A stretch of DNA of 9,537 nt. Source: Thermoplasmata archaeon. GTDB lineage: Archaea > Thermoplasmatota > Thermoplasmata > Thermoplasmatales > GCA-001856825. Below, piece by piece: positions 5,797-9,537 of the stretch. The DNA lies in assembly GCA_021793855.1 (NCBI GenBank), contig JAJYRY010000033.1, positions 1 to 9,537 of the forward strand, in the 5' to 3' direction. Both the position numbers and the translations under genes were made by a program. Numbering within the stretch: the stretch's first letter is position 1; each line of letters begins with the position of its first letter. The notes below the pieces were generated by a model. That model saw only the letters and a list, made by a program, of their open reading frames with translations. It was not told the DNA's origin and did no database searches.

Positions 5797-7026
5797 TTGG
5801 GCAACAAAACACCACAGCAAAGAGAAAACAGAAAAGAGAATAAAAACAATGGGATTGAAAGCTACGAGGAAGTGCAGACATGGCTAAGAACCGTGTCGGA
5901 GAATACGAGGAATTGGTATGCTAGAGCACTCAGAAGGTTCTGCGAGTTCAGTGGGAAGAATCCAAGTGAACTGATAAGACAGAGGGACCTAGAACTAAAA
6001 CAGGCAGAACCCAATGGCAGAACTGAAATTAGAGACTTAATTCTGGATTTCCGGGCATATCTCGAGAAAGAGGAATATTCGGGAAATTCAATAAACACTT
6101 TTGACGGTGCCGTGAGAGGATTCTTCACAGCAGTTCTCGGCAACGGAGCAATGATCAATGTCAAAAACTACCGGAATGCTCAGGTCAGAAAGAAGAAAGA
6201 TCTCGTGCCTACCCTTGAGGAACTCAGGAAGATTTTGGATGTCTGCAGCCTCGAGGAAAAGTTCAGGATAATATTCTTGGCGCAGACAGGAATGAGAATA
6301 AGCGATGCACTCGCAATGAAGATAGGCGACGTTCAGAGGGAACTTGACCTTGGAAAAGTACCGCTAGCGATCACCTACTTGCCCGAGAAAGACAGGGAGG
6401 CCATAGGCGAAAGGATAACCTTCCTTGCGTCAGACGGCGTTGAGATCCTGAAGGCTTATCTGAGATGGAGAAAGGACCTGGGAGAGGAAATAAGGGGCGA
6501 TTCCCCGCTCTTCGTATCTAGAACAAAACGAGGAAGTTCAACCATTCACTCAGAGAAGATCAACGAGATGATTCATGCGATAGCCAAGAAGGCCGGGTTA
6601 AACGGCACTTGGCCATACGGCATTCTGAGAGCACACTCCTTCAGGAAATTCTTCATAACGCAGATGACAAACCATGGCGTCCAAGACAAGGTGGCAGATT
6701 TCTTCGTCGGACACGCCATAGGCGAGATTGACAGGGTATATTGGTCACGAAGAGTTGAGGACCTCAGGAAGACATATGCTGAAAGGCAACAGCATTTGAA
6801 CCCCCTATCGGTTAAGCAGGAATATGACCTTTCAAAGATCGAGGGCTTGCAGACAAAAATACAGGAACTAGAGTCAAGGATTGAAGAAATTACTGCCAAG
6901 AACACTGTAACTTTCGATACTGAGATAGTTGAGTCTGAGACCGAGCTGGAGGATCTGGCAAGGAAAGGGTATGAATGCCAGATAATAGCTCCGGGCAAGT
7001 GGCTGATGAGGAGGCGAGTTATATGA
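5797..7026 (+). CDS. Tyrosine recombinase / integrase, 409 aa
   Basis: A DNA strand-exchange enzyme of the tyrosine recombinase family. An N-terminal SAM-like DNA-binding domain (about residues 22-115) is followed by a catalytic domain. Counting from the TTG start, the catalytic residues visible are R167 (TGMRISD), H280 and R283 (HSFR), H306 (VGHA) and nucleophile Y315 (RVYW), nine residues after the His. A coiled-coil-like tail (LSKIEGLQTKIQELESRIEE) and a basic end follow. The frame is open from a GTG at 5788, but that GTG lies inside GAGGTGAT (5785-5792), a near-perfect ribosome-binding site for the TTG at 5797, so I take the TTG. It is longer than XerA-type enzymes and resembles integrases of archaeal mobile elements. 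Its DNA is visibly richer in G+C than the neighbouring genes. It overlaps the HNH gene by ATGA. Confidence 0.9.
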   Translation: MGNKTPQQRENRKENKNNGIESYEEVQTWLRTVSENTRNWYARALRRFCEFSGKNPSELIRQRDLELKQAEPNGRTEIRDLILDFRAYLEKEEYSGNSINTFDGAVRGFFTAVLGNGAMINVKNYRNAQVRKKKDLVPTLEELRKILDVCSLEEKFRIIFLAQTGMRISDALAMKIGDVQRELDLGKVPLAITYLPEKDREAIGERITFLASDGVEILKAYLRWRKDLGEEIRGDSPLFVSRTKRGSSTIHSEKINEMIHAIAKKAGLNGTWPYGILRAHSFRKFFITQMTNHGVQDKVADFFVGHAIGEIDRVYWSRRVEDLRKTYAERQQHLNPLSVKQEYDLSKIEGLQTKIQELESRIEEITAKNTVTFDTEIVESETELEDLARKGYECQIIAPGKWLMRRRVI

Positions 7027-7625
7027 GTAATCTCATCGATCCGTTACTATCTGGATCCGAAGAACTTTTCAACTTGACCAATTACGAATGCCTCTGTTCT
7101 ATCTATGCTATCCAGAATTTCATCAGGGCAAACAATAGCAGAAGCGGAAAATATAGAGAATCATATGGTCCGGGTTTCTTCACAAACAGATGCCAGTATT
7201 CCGGTATATTCAGGGAGAGCAGGAAAGTGGTAATGAGACTCATCAGATCCCCTTGCATAATATGCGGAGAGCCTCTAAGCTACAACTCAGAAGGCGACCA
7301 TGTCGTCCCGGTTTCCAAGTGAGGAAGAGACAATATATCCAACTTCATTCCATTGTGCAAAAGGCACAATGCTAGCAAAGGAAACAGGGATCTAATGGAT
7401 TGGGGCATACAAAAGAATTTCATCTATAAATTTTCACCCGACGTTCTCTGCACTTATGCAAGGGAGACCTTTGAATTTCAGAAGGAAAGCGGAGGACTAT
7501 ATAGCCCGGCACCAGATTTCCTTAAGAGCGCAGTTAAGGAATTGGCCGAACTGTATCTTCCAGGAGGGGTCAATTGGTATTATTGGAAAAATTTAATCGG
7601 GTCTATAATGTTCAACGAACTTTGA
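7023..7625 (+). pseudogene. HNH endonuclease gene interrupted by an in-frame TGA
   Basis: The ATG at 7023 overlaps the integrase stop (ATGA) and has GAGGAGG about 8 bases upstream, so the gene is coupled to the integrase. The frame encodes an HNH nuclease: CIICGEPL (C78, C81), then GDHVVPVSK with the catalytic-type His at 93, then after the break GRDNISNFIPLCKRHNASKG, which supplies the Asn, the second zinc Cys and the final His. The two halves are in the same frame, separated only by TGA at 7320-7322, codon 100 of 200. Related proteins usually have Gly-Gly or similar here, so a GGA-to-TGA change is the simplest cause. Other genes in the window end at TGA, so it is read as stop. A truncated 99-residue product would lack half the active site. 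A sequencing error is also possible. Confidence 0.75.
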
Positions 7626-7660
7626 CTACTGATTGGTTTTCTTTATCTCTAAAATAGCAA

Positions 7661-7670
7661 AAAATTATTA
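7661..7670 (+). promoter_or_regulatory. Possible TATA box for the HicB-like/HicA-like pair
   Basis: The A/T run AAAATTATTA is centred about 28 bases before the ATG at 7694, which would give a leaderless or nearly leaderless mRNA. No ribosome-binding site is seen before that ATG, which fits. The match to a TATA consensus is only fair. Confidence 0.35.
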
Positions 7671-7693
7671 GAAAAACAATCATACCATCTTAG

Positions 7694-8725
7694 ATGGAAG
7701 AAGAACACAACGAGATTATTGTGAAACTTCAAGGAGCAAAAATAATAGATGGAAGAATAGAAGCACATTCTTTAGGTAATTTCTTACTAAATTTTCAATC
7801 AACTGTTGATCGCATCTATCAGAGAAATCTTTCGAAAACCAAAATTAAGAAGGAAATGACAAAGATGTATCTTAAGAAGATTAGTCCGGGGAGTGCTATC
7901 CTAGCTTTTGAGTCAGGAAGTCAGAAAACATTGGAACCTGTCTCGAATCTGATGAAAGCCTATAATGAATTAAAGCACCTTTTTCAAGTTATAGATCGTT
8001 CCCCTGAAGAAGGTAGAAAAGAACTAATTCAAAGTTTTGAGGATACCGTTTCGAGGTTAAGGATAGAATTAGGACTTAGAAGTATTGTAGAGGATCCTTT
8101 TGACATAACCCTCTATGATGGAACTGGCAGCGAAGTGAAAGTAAACAAGGACAGACTGGAATACGTTTATAAATGGATAGAAGAAGACCAAAAGGAAATG
8201 CCTCAGTCAATTAAAGGTGTAATTATTAGAATAAAGGGGGATGAACCAGAACGAACATTTACAATTATGGATGAGAATGGAAAACTTGTCACTTGCGCCT
8301 ACAAAGAGGAATTAGAAGGCAACGTAATAAGTGAGTTCAAATCCCCCGTGGAAATTTATGGAATATTGAAGAAAAAACCTAGGACTCCCAAAGTGAAGGA
8401 GATAATAGATTTAAAACCGCTGAGTTTTCTTGTTTCCAACGAGATTGCTTCTCTAAGGCTGAATAATTCTGTGGAAATAAATGTTGAGTACGATGACGAA
8501 ATTTGGTGCTTAAACGTTCCCCCACTGAATGCAAACGGTTGTGGCTACACGCTGAACAGAGCACTTGAAGACCTAAAAGAGAGTATACTGGGGGCATATG
8601 AAATTTATGTGAAGGATCGACGGGAAGAAGAACTCTCTGAAAAGGCTATAGAACTTAGAAAAAGGTTGCTCTCTTTAGTCGGTGATGATAACTATGAAAA
8701 TGTACAAAAAAAACGAGTTGATTAA
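7694..8725 (+). CDS. Long protein with C-terminal HicB-like domain, putative antitoxin, 343 aa
   Basis: The C-terminal part, residues about 258-305, has a HicB-like pattern: SVEINVEYDDEIWCLNVPPL, then GCGYTLNRALEDLKESILGAYE. This matches the HicB 'Wv..vP.l...G.T..EAl.n..ea' fold. A basic helix follows (residues 308-328). The remaining 250 residues are far more than a normal HicB has. Residues 1-80 form a mixed domain that begins with strands and GRIEAHSLGNFLLNFQSTVD, the middle 85-130 is helical, and 172-240 reads as a small beta barrel-like region. The gene overlaps the HicA-like gene by 32 bases, which argues for a coupled pair with this as the antitoxin. In classical hicAB the toxin comes first; here the order is reversed. 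The HicB call is moderate; the N-terminal domains are unknown to me. Confidence 0.6.
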   Translation: MEEEHNEIIVKLQGAKIIDGRIEAHSLGNFLLNFQSTVDRIYQRNLSKTKIKKEMTKMYLKKISPGSAILAFESGSQKTLEPVSNLMKAYNELKHLFQVIDRSPEEGRKELIQSFEDTVSRLRIELGLRSIVEDPFDITLYDGTGSEVKVNKDRLEYVYKWIEEDQKEMPQSIKGVIIRIKGDEPERTFTIMDENGKLVTCAYKEELEGNVISEFKSPVEIYGILKKKPRTPKVKEIIDLKPLSFLVSNEIASLRLNNSVEINVEYDDEIWCLNVPPLNANGCGYTLNRALEDLKESILGAYEIYVKDRREEELSEKAIELRKRLLSLVGDDNYENVQKKRVD

Positions 8726-8975
8726 AGCTCTGACTAAAAAGGGCTTTGACGAGAGTGAGAGTAAACACCACAAGTTAGTTTTGATTGTAGACGGAAAGCC
8801 TTCGACAGTTTATACAATCTTTTCTCATGGAGGGGGAGACCCTGGGAAGGACCTGTTATCTAAAATTAAAAAAGACTTGAAATTTGTAAATCAAGAGGAT
8901 TTTGAGAGTTTTGTCGATTGTACAAAGAAATACGAGGAATACGTATTAGAGCTCAAAACCAAAGGTGTAATCTAA
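8694..8975 (+). CDS. HicA-like toxin (mRNA interferase fold), 93 aa
   Basis: HicA toxins are small double-stranded-RNA-binding-fold proteins that cleave mRNA with a single histidine. This product begins MKMYKKNELIKALTKKGFDE, the standard 'kelikaL.kkGF' helix-turn. SKHHKLVL (residues 23-30) follows, with His 25 or 26 in the place of the catalytic His of 'GSHh'. Then comes TVYTIFSHGG, which matches 'tvpvP.Hg'. The helix DPGKDLLSKIKKDLKFVN closes the core. About 25 extra residues (DFESFVDCTKKYEEYV) extend beyond a minimal HicA, a layout I associate with archaeal relatives. The frame is open from 8682, but GGTGAT at 8681-8686 is the ribosome-binding site for the ATG at 8694, so I start there. It overlaps the HicB-like gene by 32 bases. 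Activity is inferred. Confidence 0.65.
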   Translation: MKMYKKNELIKALTKKGFDESESKHHKLVLIVDGKPSTVYTIFSHGGGDPGKDLLSKIKKDLKFVNQEDFESFVDCTKKYEEYVLELKTKGVI

Positions 8976-9076
8976 AATTTTAAATGTACCTAAAGCCAAA
9001 TATGAACAGATGTAATAAACACTCACCTAATCTCAGTCACGGAGCTTTATAGTTTCTGTGAAACTTGTAGTTTAAT
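8976..9076. other. A/T-rich spacer after the HicA-like gene
   Basis: About 100 bases with no frame of note and no clear repeat, T-run terminator or RNA gene that I can see. Together with the decayed frames that follow to 9537 it forms the only long stretch in the window without an intact gene. Confidence 0.4.
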
Positions 9077-9331
9077 TTATGTTTTATTGTAAAGTCGATG
9101 TTCAGAAAATAGCTTTTTACCTATCGCTCCAAGGTCTCCAGGTGCAATTCCCTTGAAGAATTCATGGGCCATTTCGATGGATTTCGATTCATTTTCATTC
9201 TCATAATCAAACTCAAAACAGTTCGAGAAATCTAGTCTTTAAGTGTTCCCATAACATTCCCTAAAAATGAACTGTACCCTTGGCATGTGGTAACAGGAAC
9301 TTACTACATAAATCCTTTCAACCGAAGACAT
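9077..9331 (-). pseudogene. Remnant of a YdcF/DUF218-like gene
   Basis: On the minus strand a frame of 85 codons from ATG at 9331 reads MSSVERIYVVSSCYHMPRVQ, then 10 more residues to a TAA at 9241-9239, and continues in the same frame to a TAA at 9079-9077 with coding-like composition (FEFDYENENESKSIEMAHEF, then FKGIAPGDLGAIGKKLFSEH). The block 'IYVVSS.YHMPR...IF' resembles the 'viVTS.yH.pRa..iF' strand-helix of YdcF/SanA/ElyC (DUF218) proteins. The N-terminal part of such a protein, including its SGG-type motif, is absent, and the upstream frame is closed by TAA within 4 codons. I read it as the 3' portion of a decayed gene. Family assignment rests on a short motif and is tentative. Confidence 0.42.
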
Positions 9332-9405
9332 TGTCAAAATTTAGTTGATTTTTTCAAGATTCATGACATCTTACCGAAAACATGAAATATGACGGGACCA
9401 TTCCT

Positions 9406-9537
9406 TTACCTGCGACTGCGGAAAGCGCCATATACTGAGTTCAAGAGAGTTTCGACATCTCTTGATGATTTCTCATCCGTAGGTTCTTCCCCTGTATTCA
9501 TGCTCAATAATGTACCGATGATGGATCTCGAACTGAA
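9406..9537 (-). CDS. Possible 3' end of a gene entering from the right edge (partial)
   Basis: On the minus strand a frame is open from the window edge for 43 codons to a TAA at 9408-9406. It includes MNTGEEPTDEKSSRDVETLL, a charged sequence with fairly even codon use, which looks more coding than the surrounding A/T-rich DNA. No family is recognised. It may be the C-terminus of a gene outside the window or another decayed fragment, given that the next frame downstream is a pseudogene. Confidence 0.3.
   Translation of the reverse strand, partial: FSSRSIIGTLLSMNTGEEPTDEKSSRDVETLLNSVYGAFRSRR

Noticed and set aside
5658..5849. Minus-strand 63-codon frame with a Gly/Ala/Leu-rich membrane-like product
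   Set aside because: Its hydrophobic run is the complement of the GC-rich hairpin and the integrase start, so it is an artefact of that sequence.
6573..6998. Minus-strand 141-codon frame under the integrase
   Set aside because: It is antisense to the catalytic domain of a clearly real integrase; the Ser/Cys-rich product is typical of a shadow frame.
7190..7375. Alternative plus-strand frame bridging the TGA in the HNH gene
   Set aside because: It is in a different frame from both HNH halves and does not encode the HNH motif; the two halves are in one frame without any shift, so a frameshift explanation is not needed.
8379..8597. Minus-strand 72-codon frame under the HicB-like gene
   Set aside because: Antisense to the HicB-like domain, with no signal of its own.
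1..9537. CRISPR array, tRNA genes or insertion-sequence transposase
   Set aside because: I looked for regularly spaced repeats, cloverleaf-like sequences and transposase motifs on both strands and found none I could support.

Overview
The window looks like an accessory, defence-rich island from an archaeon, most likely a member of the Thermoplasmatota. The reasons are AT-rich TATA-like boxes about 25 bases before several genes with little or no leader, GGTGAT or GGAGG ribosome-binding sites before genes inside operons, heavy use of AGA/AGG arginine codons, and a long archaeal-type tyrosine integrase. The taxonomic call is inference; no rRNA, tRNA or core gene is present to confirm it.

Left part (1-2489). 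A minus-strand gene of unknown function (65-754) stands back to back with a plus-strand MvaI/BcnI-family type II restriction endonuclease (1067-1780). Next is a plus-strand Panacea/SocA-like (DUF4065) protein (1953 or 1962 to 2489), the promiscuous antitoxin domain of PanAT toxin-antitoxin systems.

Middle part (2501-5618, minus strand). A compact operon of six genes reads leftwards. In transcription order it holds a 55-residue DUF2080/AbrB-like protein, an unknown 87-residue protein starting at TTG, a winged-helix-like protein, a divergent tRNA-guanine-transglycosylase-fold protein with an intact zinc site, a DNA methyltransferase with a TSPPY motif, and a RelE/ParE-like protein. The genes overlap by a few bases or sit within about 10 bases of each other. 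A 10-bp perfect inverted repeat touches the first start codon and overlaps the predicted transcription start, as an autoregulatory operator would. The transglycosylase-like protein beside a DNA methyltransferase suggests a DNA base-modification system of the DpdA kind. The methyltransferase is also the obvious candidate partner of the restriction enzyme 1.1 kb away.

Right part (5640-9537). A divergent promoter region with a GC-rich hairpin leads into a tyrosine recombinase (5797-7026). It overlaps by four bases an HNH endonuclease gene (7023-7625) that carries a single in-frame TGA just before the second half of its HNH motif. A HicB-like long antitoxin (7694-8725) and an overlapping HicA-like toxin (8694-8975) follow. 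The last 560 bases hold a decayed minus-strand YdcF/DUF218-like remnant (9077-9331) and possibly the 3' end of another minus-strand frame at the window edge.

Taken together this is a mobile or formerly mobile island: an integrase module flanked by a restriction-modification or DNA-modification cassette, toxin-antitoxin-like genes and gene debris.
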